From NCBI RefSeq assembly GCF_042263505.1, contig NZ_JBHKFI010000007.1:1-64000 (forward strand): DNA of 64,000 nucleotides. The letters are read 5' to 3'. Position 1 is the stretch's first letter. Each line of letters starts with the position of its first letter. The stretch is from Bacillus_BE sp042263505 (GTDB lineage: Bacteria; Bacillota; Bacilli; Bacillales; Cytobacillaceae). Below, one piece after another: positions 16,797-25,982 of the stretch. The notes beneath the pieces are model-generated. The model saw nothing but the letters and a program-made list of their open reading frames with translations, ran no database searches and was not told where the DNA came from. A program made the translations under genes and the position numbers.

Positions 16797-18677
16797 ATGG
16801 CAGACCAATCTGGACAAACGAGTGAAAATAGAGGAAATCAGACTCAAACGCCGCAATTTTTACGGATGGGTCGTCCGGGTGGCGGTGGAGCGGCAAGATT
16901 CAGAGGGCCTGTCGAAAAACCAAAGAATTTTAAAGGAACGTTAAAAAGGCTTTGGACCTATTTTGGCAGAGAAAGGAACTTATTGACCATTATACTTATG
17001 TTTATTTTGATTGATTCGGTTGTTACGCTGTCAGTTCCCTATTTAATCGGCAGGGCTGTTGATGCTATGTCTCTAGGCAGTAAGGTCAACTTTAACCTTC
17101 TCGAAATCATGATACTCATACTTGCGGGGAGTTATATAACAGATGCTGTCTTAACATTTTTGCAGGGGTGGATGATAGCCGGTGTCTCGCAGCGAATTGT
17201 AAAGAGTCTGCGTATTCATTTGTTTCAAAAACTGCAAAAACTCCCTGTTGCCTTTTTTGACTCCAGAACCCACGGTGAACTCATGAGCCGCCTATCAAAT
17301 GATATTGACAACGTCAGCAATACCATTTCTCAATCAACTACGCAATTAATGTCAGGTGTTATAGCTATTCTCGGCTCTCTCATCATGATGATTATTTTAA
17401 GCCCGATTTTAACGATTGCCAGTTTGGTCACAGTTCCGTTGGTGTTTTTGTTGACCCGGTCAATTGCACGCAGAACGTCGGTGTTGTTTAAAAGTAATCA
17501 GATAGAACTCGGACGGTTAAATGGGCATGTAGAAGAAACCATTTCGGGAATTCAGGTTGTAAAGGCCTTTAACCATGAAGAAAAAGCGATTCAAGAGTTT
17601 GAAGAAGTGAATAATTCCTTGCTCCGGGTCGGTCTTAAGGCACAAATATGGTCCGGGTTTCTTATGCCGATCATGAACGTGATTAACAACTTTGGCTTTG
17701 CAATGGTCGCGGTTGTCGGAGGGGTTCTGGCCGTGAAAAGTATGATTACAGTTGGCGTTATCGCAAGTTTCCTAACGTATTCACGACAGTTTGTGCAACC
17801 GCTCAATAATTTGGCGAATATTTTTAACATTCTTCAATCAGGGGTTGCCGGAGCCGAGCGGGTTTTTGAAATTATTGATGAAAAAGAAGAGCCGTCAGAT
17901 GCGGAGAATTCCGTGGCGCTGGAGAATCCAAGAGGTCATGTTGTCTTTGAAAATGTCAGTTTTGGGTACCAGGCGGATGTACCGATTTTAAGAAATGTCA
18001 GCTTTGAATCAAAGCAAGGTACGAGCACTGCTCTGGTCGGGCCTACCGGAGCCGGAAAAACCACAATTGTAAACTTGCTGACAAGATTTTACGATGTAAC
18101 GGAAGGAAGAATCTTAATTGATGGTACGGATATTCGGAAATTTAAGAGAGACGACCTAAGAAGGAGCTTCGGTTTTGTCCTTCAGGATACGTATTTATTT
18201 TCAGGAACTATCAAGGAAAATATAAAATATGGAAATCCTGATGCAACGGATGAGGAGGTCGAAGAAGCAGCGCAAATGGCACATGCGGATGTCTTTATCA
18301 ACCGGATGCCGAACAGGTATGATACCATGCTGTCGGAGAACGGCGGCAACATTAGCCAGGGGCAGCGCCAGCTCTTAGCCATCGCAAGGGTATTCCTGGC
18401 AAAACCAGCCTTACTCATATTGGATGAGGCCACGAGCAGCATTGACACGCGGACAGAACTTCATATACAAGATGCCTTGCTTTCGATTATGAAGGGTCGC
18501 ACGAGCTTTATTATTGCTCATCGTCTAAATACCATTCGTGACGCTGATACGATTATGGTGGTCGATCACGGGAAAATTATTGAAAAAGGCAGCCATGATG
18601 ACTTAATGAAACGTCAAGGCAGATACTATCAAATGTTTTATAACCAATTTAAAAATGTCGAAGGGGGGTTGGATTAA
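16797..18677 (+). CDS. Heterodimeric ABC exporter subunit with catalytic Walker B
   Basis: A 626-residue half-transporter with a Gly/Pro-rich cytosolic N-terminus of about 55 residues, then six helices and an ATPase domain. Walker A is GPTGAGKTT, Walker B ends with catalytic Glu (LLILDEATS) and the H-loop is intact (IAHR). The signature is altered, ISQGQRQ instead of SGGQ. So the dimer with the upstream protein has one proper composite site, formed by this subunit's Walker motifs and the partner's SGGQ. The start ATG follows AAGGAAG and lies just after the partner's stop. A terminator-like hairpin follows at 18714. Confidence 0.93.
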   Translation: MADQSGQTSENRGNQTQTPQFLRMGRPGGGGAARFRGPVEKPKNFKGTLKRLWTYFGRERNLLTIILMFILIDSVVTLSVPYLIGRAVDAMSLGSKVNFNLLEIMILILAGSYITDAVLTFLQGWMIAGVSQRIVKSLRIHLFQKLQKLPVAFFDSRTHGELMSRLSNDIDNVSNTISQSTTQLMSGVIAILGSLIMMIILSPILTIASLVTVPLVFLLTRSIARRTSVLFKSNQIELGRLNGHVEETISGIQVVKAFNHEEKAIQEFEEVNNSLLRVGLKAQIWSGFLMPIMNVINNFGFAMVAVVGGVLAVKSMITVGVIASFLTYSRQFVQPLNNLANIFNILQSGVAGAERVFEIIDEKEEPSDAENSVALENPRGHVVFENVSFGYQADVPILRNVSFESKQGTSTALVGPTGAGKTTIVNLLTRFYDVTEGRILIDGTDIRKFKRDDLRRSFGFVLQDTYLFSGTIKENIKYGNPDATDEEVEEAAQMAHADVFINRMPNRYDTMLSENGGNISQGQRQLLAIARVFLAKPALLILDEATSSIDTRTELHIQDALLSIMKGRTSFIIAHRLNTIRDADTIMVVDHGKIIEKGSHDDLMKRQGRYYQMFYNQFKNVEGGLD

Positions 18678-18713
18678 AGTTTGTGTGAAAAAAGAGTGAT
18701 CGTAAAGAGAAAC

Positions 18714-18750
18714 AAAAACAGCTCAGCATGTTTGCCACAGCTGTTTTACA
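18714..18750 (+). terminator. Terminator-like hairpin
   Basis: AAAACAGCT pairs with AGCTGTTTT around CAGCATGTTTGCCAC. The T tract is short. Confidence 0.6.
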
Positions 18751-19382
18751 CAAAATAAATAATGGAAGATTATAACATTATAAATGCTAATATACAATAG
18801 TAATCTTAATAATGGGGAAAATGTAAAAAAGTTGAATGATGAGAGTTTATTTAATAAAATGCTTATTAAGATTTTGAAATTTATACAAACGCGATGAACA
18901 AGATTAGCCAGGTATGTGCCTTGAAGCTAAACGAAAATGAAGAACCGACGAAGCGTCGTTTCTACATACTACACATGTAGAATGTAGGAACACTAACTTA
19001 GAATAAATATTATTTTCACAAAAAATGGAGTAAACATTAAATCTACTATTAAGAGCTAAATTAAGGTGGGTCACCTTTTCTCATCATTTTGGTATTACAA
19101 CTTATTTTTTGAACTGAATTTATTTAACTGAGTTAATTTATAAAAAAGATTGATCGTTTAAAACAAAGATTGATTAAAAATCCTGTGTTGATATGCAGGA
19201 TTTTTTCTTGTTCAACAATCGGGCTATTTTCTTGAGTAACACATTTATAGAAAATCGTTATGGAGCGAAGAAATGATGAAGATTATCACTTGAATTATAA
19301 GACAGAATAGTTGAACAGAGGATAATAAAATAGCTTAGCTTGAGGAATGTTAAGAAGAACATTATGAAGGAGGTTTGCTTAA
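18751..19382. other. Long intergenic region with small hairpins
   Basis: No gene is seen. Short hairpins occur at about 18950-18990 (CGACGAAGCGTCG, then CTACATACTACACATGTAG). A terminator-like stem (AAAATCCTG / CAGGATTTTTT) at 19176-19206 is followed by TTCAACAATCGGGC, resembling the arrangement at 5891-6025. The next gene has a strong GAAGGAGG at 19367-19374. Confidence 0.4.
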
Positions 19383-19859
19383 ATGAATAAAAAGAAGGCA
19401 TTCTCGTTATATACGATAATAATTTCCTGGTTTTCTGTTCTGTTCATGGATAAAAAATCATTAATAAGGTATTTACCTGTAGCAAGTTTTATTAATTTAT
19501 TTATAAGTGTTTTTAGTGTCATCGCAAATAAAAGAAAATGGTGGATAAATAAAAATCCATTTTCCCCTGGTAATGTTGATTTCTCATATATATTAGGACC
19601 ATATTTTGTTGCAACGCTATGGATATTTAAACTAACTTATGGTAATTTTCCAAAATACTTAATTACCAATGCCCTTGTGAATATCATTAATGCTTTTCCA
19701 CTTGCTTCTATATGGGGAAATTTTGGTATATTTAAATTTAAAAAAATAAATCATATTTCTTGGTATTTTATTTGTGTATTTTTAGCAATTTTTATCTATG
19801 GCTATCAGTACATTGTGGAAAAGATAATTATAAATAAAAATAAGATAGAATCTGTGTAA
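19383..19859 (+). CDS. Polytopic membrane protein of unknown function
   Basis: A 158-residue hydrophobic protein with five predicted helices, separated by short basic loops (NKRKWW, FKFKKI), and a lysine-rich tail. It resembles the short five-helix membrane proteins often annotated as CBO0543 family in Bacillus and Clostridium, but this is an impression and no function is known. It has a strong ribosome site and its own promoter region. It is the last gene before the Tn7-like left-end sequence at 19907. Confidence 0.7.
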   Translation: MNKKKAFSLYTIIISWFSVLFMDKKSLIRYLPVASFINLFISVFSVIANKRKWWINKNPFSPGNVDFSYILGPYFVATLWIFKLTYGNFPKYLITNALVNIINAFPLASIWGNFGIFKFKKINHISWYFICVFLAIFIYGYQYIVEKIIINKNKIESV

Positions 19860-19906
19860 CATTAGATTTTTATTAGTTATTTAAATGTGCTTGAAGATGG
19901 GGTCGC

Positions 19907-20029
19907 TGTTACGACTCTTTTGTGCATTTAAAATAAAGGTCACGATGTTTTGAATAAAGTCGCGATATTTGCAAAAAAGTTAAGATGCTTTACCCCTTTG
20001 AATATAGTTATTTAAAGGGGTGTTTTTAT
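19907..20029 (+). repeat. Tn7-like left end with tnsA leader, no tnsA
   Basis: It begins TGTTACGACTC. Three tandem units with a 22-bp period follow: ATAAAGGTCACGATGTTTTG, ATAAAGTCGCGATATTTG and AAAAGTTAAGATGCTTT. A hairpin CCCCTTT / AAAGGGG and TGTTTTTAT then lie at 19993-20029. The same hairpin and TGTTTTTAT stand immediately before the tnsA fragment at 34146, where the ATG falls in the same place. Here the gene itself is missing; the reading frame afterwards (24 codons from a GTG) has no TnsA likeness. Confidence 0.6.
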
Positions 20030-20401
20030 AGTGAAAGGAAGTTCAAGGTGCATCTCTTTTGGAAATCTAATCCGTAGTCAAAAAGGAAGATTGAATAGGG
20101 GGTGAAATATGCAAAAAACATTATTTTTATGACATACCATTATTAATCATTAAACGAAAGTTTTGGTTATTAAATATTTAGCACAACCACTAATATGAGA
20201 GGAATTGCAAAAACACCTGAGCCCCCTTATTACATAGTGATTTTTGCATCACAGCGAACTGAGGGTGATAGGGGTTAGTCTCGGTTAATTTGATTGGTTA
20301 AAAATATTTTAACTATCACGGGTATCATTTATTAAGCATGAACGGATTATTGTTCTTCCACAGGGGAGCACATTCCTCTAACAAATAAATGCGTCTATTC
20401 A
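20030..20401. other. Gene-free DNA between Tn7-like ends
   Basis: No gene is supported. It contains AT-rich DNA and scattered stops in all frames, consistent with deletion of transposon interior between 19907 and 20496. Confidence 0.35.
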
Positions 20402-20496
20402 GAAATTAAACAACTATATTAACCCCGCCTAAAATTTAGAACGGGGTTATGCATGTTTGAGGTTTTAAAATTAAAAAACTTTATTGTCACTTTACA
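20402..20496 (-). repeat. Tn7-like transposon end, copy B (inverted copy of 9110-9213)
   Basis: Read on the minus strand it begins TGTAAAGTGACAATAAAGTT and matches copy A with two differences in the first 35 bases. The internal hairpin follows (AACCCCG..CGGGGTT here), and then GTTGTTTAATTT. A and B are in opposite orientation with their TGT ends facing outwards, 11.4 kb apart. The 5 bp outside each end differ (AACAC and ACTGC), so no target duplication is visible. Immediately outside, at 20502, another TGTTAAA..AATAAAG motif points to the right. Confidence 0.65.
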
Positions 20497-20550
20497 ACTG
20501 CTGTTAAAAAATAATAAAGATGTTTAAAAAGCCTGCTATGTTGAGGTGAC

Positions 20551-20592
20551 CACCAAAAGTTAAAGTTCGCTCTAACTTTTGGGGTGCAGTAC
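20551..20592. repeat. Inverted repeat resembling an IS end
   Basis: CCAAAAGTTA at 20553-20562 pairs with TAACTTTTGG at 20573-20582, followed by GGTGCAGTACA. This CCAAAAGTTA/GGGGTGCAGTACA text looks like fused ends of an IS3-type element, with no transposase left. It lies 58 bp past the stop of the chemotaxis receptor gene and could also act as its terminator. Confidence 0.45.
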
Positions 20593-20649
20593 ATGTAATT
20601 AATCGGCCTCATGGTCTTTTTATCGAAAGTATTTAGAAACAGATACAAT

Positions 20650-22374
20650 TTAAATCTTAAAATGACCTACTGCTTTTCTTAAGTTCTCAGATAACTCCGC
20701 CAAAAGAGAAGATGATGAAGAAACTTCCTCCATTGAAGCAAGCTGTTCCTCTGCAGCAGCTGCAATCTCTGAAGAGCTCATAGAAGTTACATTCGCTATC
20801 TTGGCTATTTCTATTATGGATAAATTGACCTGTTGTGCATTTTCAGATAATTTCTCTGAAATAGTTGATAGTTCTTGTGTTTGTGAATTTACTTGATCTA
20901 CAGAACTCAAAATATCATCAAATTTCTTACTTGTTTCTCTCGTCAAGTCTAATCCATTTGCTACATCTTTATTTCCCGTTTGCACCATTTCTACAGCTTT
21001 TTTTGTATCTAATTGAATAGATTGGATTAATTGTGAAATTTGATTGGCGGAGTTTCTTGAATCCTCTGCCAACTTACGAACTTCATCAGCAACAACCGCA
21101 AAACCTTTTCCATATTCACCTGCCCTTGCAGCTTCTATCGCAGCATTTAAGGACAAAAGATTTGTTTGATCTGATATAGCAGTAATAAGCTTTATTATTT
21201 CTTCTATCTCAGATGATCTTTTTTCTAAAGCTAATATCACCTTATTGGTTTCTAAATTAGATTGATTTATATGATTAATTTGTTGTGATACTTTATGTAT
21301 GTACTCATTCCCTAGATTTGCTTGTGCTTTTGTATCAACCACAGACTTTGCTACATAAGAGGCATTTTCTGCAATATGTTCAATATCTTTAATCATTTTT
21401 TCTATAGCATCTACGCCTTCCTCTGTTTTCTTTCCTTGAATTTCAATTTTATTCACAACATCATTAATAGAATTTGAGACCTGGTTTGTTGCTGCATTTG
21501 TTTCTTGAGCACTCGCTGATAATTCTTCTGATGATGAAGCCACTTGTTCTGATGAAGAGCTAACCTGAAGAATCGTGTTTCGCAGATTTTCCCTCATTTG
21601 ATTAAAAGAATCTGCTAATTGCCCTATTTCATCATGAACATTTACTTTAACTTCCTTCGTTAAGTCTCCTTTACTTACATAACTTGCGGAAACAAGTAAT
21701 TCCTTAATAGGATTTGATATTCTTCTTGCTAAAATGATTGCAATAAATATTCCTATTACAATAAAAAAGAGCGAAAGAATAATGCATGTCCATATCATGC
21801 TAGCCTTTAGCTTCGAAATGAAATTTGCGTCTACGTCAACACCAACAACAGAATCCGTTCCACTTATCTTTTTGTAAGCAGACACATGAGATCCGATTTC
21901 ATCCTTATAGACATCAGTCTTGAGTATTCCCGTTGTATTAAACGCTTTCAACTGATCTTTGTTAAAATGCCATTCTCGCATAAAATCATCTGAATCATTA
22001 GCTAACAGTATATATTGCTTCCCATTATCAATTGTTTCAATATAAACAAATTGTACTTTATATTTTTTCTGATATTCACGAGCCTGAGCTAATAGTTCCT
22101 TCTGAACAGTTGGATCTTTCTTTGCACGCTCTATTAAATCACCATTTAAATTAGGAAATATATCCTCTATTTTTAAAGCCGAATTTTCTTTAAATTGCTT
22201 CACAACATTATCTTCAATCAAGTAATTCGTTATGAAAAATATTATAAAGCTAAATATGATGCTAATGGCTATGATTGGAATTAATATTCCTCCGAGGATT
22301 TTAAACTTAACCGTTTTACCTTTTTTCAACTTTTCAACCTTCTTTTTGCGGTATTTTTTTCTGTAGATTTTCAT
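20650..22374 (-). CDS. Methyl-accepting chemotaxis protein
   Basis: A 574-residue chemoreceptor. After a very basic N-terminus (KKYRKKKVEKLKKGK) comes a helix at about 25-50, an extracytoplasmic sensor domain to about 190, a second helix at 192-214, HAMP (ARRISNPIKELLVSA) and a long coiled-coil signalling domain. The hairpin tip is well conserved: ISDQTNLLSLNAAIEAARAG followed by GKGFAVVADEVRKLAE, which binds CheA and CheW. Ser/Ala/Glu-rich stretches flanking the tip (SSSSEQVASSSEELSASAQE) are typical adaptation regions. It stands alone; ligand unknown. Other chemotaxis genes are not in the window. Confidence 0.94.
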   Translation of the reverse strand: MKIYRKKYRKKKVEKLKKGKTVKFKILGGILIPIIAISIIFSFIIFFITNYLIEDNVVKQFKENSALKIEDIFPNLNGDLIERAKKDPTVQKELLAQAREYQKKYKVQFVYIETIDNGKQYILLANDSDDFMREWHFNKDQLKAFNTTGILKTDVYKDEIGSHVSAYKKISGTDSVVGVDVDANFISKLKASMIWTCIILSLFFIVIGIFIAIILARRISNPIKELLVSASYVSKGDLTKEVKVNVHDEIGQLADSFNQMRENLRNTILQVSSSSEQVASSSEELSASAQETNAATNQVSNSINDVVNKIEIQGKKTEEGVDAIEKMIKDIEHIAENASYVAKSVVDTKAQANLGNEYIHKVSQQINHINQSNLETNKVILALEKRSSEIEEIIKLITAISDQTNLLSLNAAIEAARAGEYGKGFAVVADEVRKLAEDSRNSANQISQLIQSIQLDTKKAVEMVQTGNKDVANGLDLTRETSKKFDDILSSVDQVNSQTQELSTISEKLSENAQQVNLSIIEIAKIANVTSMSSSEIAAAAEEQLASMEEVSSSSSLLAELSENLRKAVGHFKI

Positions 22375-22885
22375 AAATAGCTAGCTTCATAAATATATGC
22401 TTACACTTCTCTTTATAAACAATATAAAGAGATCGCTTACAACATACAGCCTCTATCTTAAATAGTGCAGTTTCGTCCTATACTTTGAGTAGTTATCATT
22501 CCTTTCATTTTTTTCCATCAGAATCTACTTAATTATATTTATATAACAATTGGTAATTTTATCCCTGTAATTATGCTATTTCAATATACTATAGGAAAAT
22601 TTCACTAAAAATTCGCAAATGCGCCCTTTTATCCCTAATACTGGAATTTCAGGAGTTTAATTAGGGCGTTGTGGAAAAGCGTTAATGTTTAAGGAAGGTA
22701 ATTTTTCAAATATTAGCTTAATATTCTTTTTTTTTTACAAAATATTAATTATACCCTTTTAGCTTTATTTGCTTAGTGAAATAATCACTTTATTTATTCT
22801 CTTAACATAGAGGATTTTTTTTATTATTATGGAATAAATAAAAGAAGAAAACAACGTAGGAAGAAAGGAAGGAAGGTGTTAAGAG
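22375..22885. other. Intergenic region with possible third type of Tn7-like end
   Basis: No gene is seen. GCGCCCTTTTATCCCTAAT and ATTAGGGCGTT (22621-22671) form an imperfect inverted repeat. Two CTTTATT motifs at 22764 and 22789 followed by CTTAACA (22801-22807) could be a weak transposon end pointing left, but the spacing (25 bp) differs from the other copies. The next gene starts at a TTG with GAAGGAAGG upstream. Confidence 0.35.
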
Positions 22886-23262
22886 TTGGCAATTACTATT
22901 ACGATGGGAATTCAAAAAGGCGGTTGCGGTAAATCGATTACTACAGGTATTCTTGCTTATTTATTAAAGGAAGATGGATATCGTGTATTAGCAATTGATA
23001 TGGACTCACAGGGTAACCTAACTGAGCTTTTATCAGAGCGACCATCTAATGAATTTGCGGGGAAGTCAGTATTAGAAGCAATGCAAAAGCCTTTAATGAA
23101 ATGATTGAGGAAGATTATCCGAAAGATGTTTTTAAGACTATTATTACAAGAAAGGCCCCAATTGGAAGATTAGCATTATATGGATTTAATGAAAATCCAG
23201 AACTAAGACAAGCATTAAAGCAATATAAAAGCTTTTATAAGGAGTTGATTGATCGTGTCTAA
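22886..23262 (+). pseudogene. ParA-type partition ATPase with internal deletion
   Basis: The first 60 codons encode a ParA/MinD N-terminus with the deviant Walker A motif KGGCGKSITT and the A'-type VLAIDMDSQGNLT. The frame then shifts at about 23085, and without the central part resumes as a ParA C-terminus, FNEMIEEDYPKD, RKAPIGRLALYGF and YKELIDRV. About half of the normal 260 or so residues are missing, so it is non-functional. Its end overlaps the start of a ribbon-helix-helix gene, the standard arrangement of a plasmid-type partition cassette. The context of transposon ends suggests integration of plasmid DNA. Confidence 0.85.
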
Positions 23263-23551
23263 AGTGAACGACATTAAAAATATGAAACGCCAGCAAAAAT
23301 TTATCACTCCTACGCAAGTATTGGCTGAAACAGTAGGAGAAGAGAGCAAAGAAGAAATAAATCTTTCTTCGAACCAAGAAATAAAACAACCAAGAAAGGA
23401 AGTACGAAAAGTGGAGAGAAAACGAGTATCTTTTGATTTGCGAACAGATTTACATAAAGAGTTAAAAATGCAGGCACTTATTCAGGAGAAAAATATTTAT
23501 ATCTTGATTGAAGAAGCTTTGGAGAAATATTTAATTGAGAATAAACAATGA
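23255..23551 (+). CDS. Ribbon-helix-helix partner of ParA (ParB/CopG-like)
   Basis: A 98-residue protein with a disordered charged N-terminal half and a C-terminal ribbon-helix-helix (RKRVSFDLRTDLHKELKMQA followed by IEEALEKYLI). This is the form of small centromere-binding partners of plasmid ParA proteins. I prefer the GTG at 23255 because AAGGAG lies 10 nt upstream; a TTG at 23249 is too close. It overlaps the end of the broken parA gene. It is intact, so it may still bind its old centromere sites or repress its promoter, but partition cannot work without ParA. Confidence 0.75.
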   Translation: MSKVNDIKNMKRQQKFITPTQVLAETVGEESKEEINLSSNQEIKQPRKEVRKVERKRVSFDLRTDLHKELKMQALIQEKNIYILIEEALEKYLIENKQ

Positions 23552-23612
23552 AGGAGAAGATAATTTCTCCTTTTCTTATTTAAACAAGCTGGTAAAAAAA
23601 CATGTATTATGA

Positions 23613-23771
23613 GTGGTAAAAGTTGATTCAAATAAAGCACGCATCTTATTTGGTAACATAAAGTCTGATCTTTTTAAAATCCTTGAAATAAAAGAAGAAA
23701 AAGAAGATATTTGGGATAATAACGAATTTCTTGTAGAAAAAATAAAATTAGAAGAAAAGCTTAAAGTATAA
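23613..23771 (+). pseudogene. Short coding remnant, unidentified
   Basis: A 52-codon open frame (MVKVDSNKARILFGNIKSDL.., ending KLEEKLKV) without a ribosome site. The composition is protein-like (charged helix-forming C-terminal half). It follows the partition remnant and may be the C-terminus of a plasmid replication or partition-associated gene that lost its front. I do not recognise it. Confidence 0.3.
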
Positions 23772-24408
23772 CATTTTTGGTGCATACTTAAATAAACTAC
23801 TATAAAGAATAGAGTCTTAATTTTTTTATTAAAAGTTAGGATTCTATTCTTTATTTTTGATGATCAAATTAGTAGATTGTAATTTAAATATTAATAAAAA
23901 ATGCATAAATAAAGATACGAAGAAACGTTTATTTCTTCGTATCTTTATTTATTCTTAAAAAAATATAGATGAATCCCATTAAAGAATTTGTGATATTAAA
24001 GTATAGATTTTTATAATTGAAATCCATACTTTCTATGTTACATTAAAGCAATTTGGCGTTAAAGCGACGCGGCTTTAAAGCTTCGAACTGAATTTGAACA
24101 TTTAATCACAAATGATCAATTAGCTTGTTAAGAGGTTTTTAAATGTTATAATGATGGACGTACTTGGTTTTATATATTAAACCGAGTTTCCCATTTTGTA
24201 CTAATCCATGCTATTTCAACTTTAGATAAGGTAGGTGACCATAAGTATTTTATAAATTCAACTTGAGTCTATTGAATATTAATAGACTCCTATGAATAAT
24301 TTTTTAAGAGAACAACGATCAATTTTTATAAAAAATGCATGGATTATTTTAAGAAATGGTTTTAATAATCATCATAGAATGAAAACGTTTCAAGAAAGGA
24401 ATGGAAAT
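23772..24408. other. Intergenic region before the tyrosine locus
   Basis: No gene is seen. A small hairpin, CTTGGTTTTATATATTAAACCGAG, occurs around 24163-24186, and AAAATCCTAAC-type T-rich strings near 23820 could terminate the preceding remnant. The long in-frame extension from 24292 to 24408 is more likely leader than coding. Confidence 0.35.
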
Positions 24409-25845
24409 ATGGCAAAGTCAAAAAGTTTATCCCTTTTCGGATTGATTGGTATTACAATGGCTTTCTTTGGTACTGTGCGTAGTGTTCCAACACTGGCTGC
24501 TACTGGATGGACCAGTATCTTTTATATGTTTCTCGCTTCATTTTTATTTGCCTTACCGATTACCTTACTTTCCGCAGAATTTTCAACTACCTTTCCAGTA
24601 GAAGGTGGACCGCAAGTATGGGTAGAAAAGGCTTTAGGAAAAAAATGGGGATTCGTTACCTCATGGTTATTATGGGTTCAGATGTTCTTCGGAATGGTAA
24701 TGGTTGCCTCTACAATAGGTGTTCTTTTTGGATACGTTATTGGAAAACCAGAACTTGCTTCTAATAACATGTTTATTTTAGCAACTATTTTAATTTGTTA
24801 TTGGGGTATTACACTTCTAAATATTAAATTCGATATGGTTAAAATTGCTGGTAACTGGGGGGCTGTTATTGGTGTTTATATTCCATTCTTGTTTTTAATC
24901 GGGCTTGGCATTGCTTACATGATTAAAAATGGTATAAACCCAGACGGTTATTTAGCTGATTTTCATTTTAAAGATTTATGGCCAGATTTTTCAGATTTAG
25001 GTAGTTTAACGTATCTATCTGGAATTATGTTCATTTTCACTGGAGTTGAAATTTCATCTGTCCATGTAAATAAGATGGAAAATCCAAGACGAAACTACCC
25101 AGTTGGGATCCTCTTTTCAGTTATCGCAATTATTGTTTTAAATCTTATTACTGGGTTGACTGTTGCAGATGGTGTTCCAAATGGAAAAATGGAATTAGCA
25201 AATATTACTCAACCATACTTGATCTTTTTGAAGGATTTTGGTCTTCCAACAGTCTTAGCAAATATTGTTTCTGCAATGATATTAATTGGGGTGTTAACTC
25301 AATTAAGTGCATGGGTATTAGGACCAAGTAAGTCAATGTTGAAGGTAGCTCAAGAAGGAATGCTACCACCATTTTTTCAAAAGAAAACAAATAGAGATAT
25401 ACCAATTACTTTAGTATTAATTCAAGCAGGTGTTATTACAGTTGTTTCTCTAGCATATTTATTAATTCCAAATGTTAGCAGTGCATTCTTAATGATTACC
25501 TGTACAACTACTATTTTATATTGTATTGTATACCTTTTAATTGGAATTTCGGCAATTCGTGTACGCTATACAATGCCTAATATTGATAGACCATTCCGTG
25601 TAGGTAACAAAGGTAATGGACTTATGTGGGTCGTAGCAATTTTAAGTCTTGCTAGTACATTAATTGCTATTGCAGTTAGCTTTATTCCACCAGATATCTT
25701 TAAGGCAAGTCAATATCCTTTCTATATTGGATTCCAAGTAGTGGCAACGTTATTGATGATTGGCTTAGCATTGGTGATCTACAAATTCAAAAAACCAGAG
25801 TGGAAGATTTCTGAGGTTGAAGAGGAAAGATCAAAAGCAAGTTAA
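24409..25845 (+). CDS. tyrP: Tyrosine/tyramine antiporter of the APC superfamily (GadC-like)
   Basis: A 478-residue permease with about twelve membrane helices. It has the N-terminal GITMAFFGTVRSVP helix and the EFSTTFPVEGGPQVWVEKAL loop typical of GadC-like glutamate:GABA and amino acid:amine antiporters. Its identity as TyrP rests on context: it precedes a tyrosine decarboxylase and is followed by NhaC, with a tyrosyl-tRNA synthetase at the end, as in enterococcal and lactobacilli tyramine clusters. Exchange of tyrosine for tyramine by such carriers generates proton motive force. The ATG at 24409 has GAAAGGA 8 nt upstream; the upstream start at 24292 has none. The gene order (antiporter before decarboxylase) differs from the classical cluster. 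Confidence 0.85.
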   Translation: MAKSKSLSLFGLIGITMAFFGTVRSVPTLAATGWTSIFYMFLASFLFALPITLLSAEFSTTFPVEGGPQVWVEKALGKKWGFVTSWLLWVQMFFGMVMVASTIGVLFGYVIGKPELASNNMFILATILICYWGITLLNIKFDMVKIAGNWGAVIGVYIPFLFLIGLGIAYMIKNGINPDGYLADFHFKDLWPDFSDLGSLTYLSGIMFIFTGVEISSVHVNKMENPRRNYPVGILFSVIAIIVLNLITGLTVADGVPNGKMELANITQPYLIFLKDFGLPTVLANIVSAMILIGVLTQLSAWVLGPSKSMLKVAQEGMLPPFFQKKTNRDIPITLVLIQAGVITVVSLAYLLIPNVSSAFLMITCTTTILYCIVYLLIGISAIRVRYTMPNIDRPFRVGNKGNGLMWVVAILSLASTLIAIAVSFIPPDIFKASQYPFYIGFQVVATLLMIGLALVIYKFKKPEWKISEVEEERSKAS

Positions 25846-25982
25846 TGATGAGATCTGTTTAATAGAATTACATGAAATATATGATTATAAACTTCAATGT
25901 TCATTAGTTTATTACTGAAAATTGGAGCAATATAACTTAAAATGTGAAATGTTTAACATACTTTTAGTAAGGAGAGCCGAAC

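Noticed and set aside
22741..22807. Fourth Tn7-like end before the ParA remnant
   Set aside because: Two CTTTATT motifs and a terminal CTTAACA are suggestive, but the 25-bp spacing differs from the other arrays and the sequence is so AT-rich that chance is likely. Kept only as a remark.
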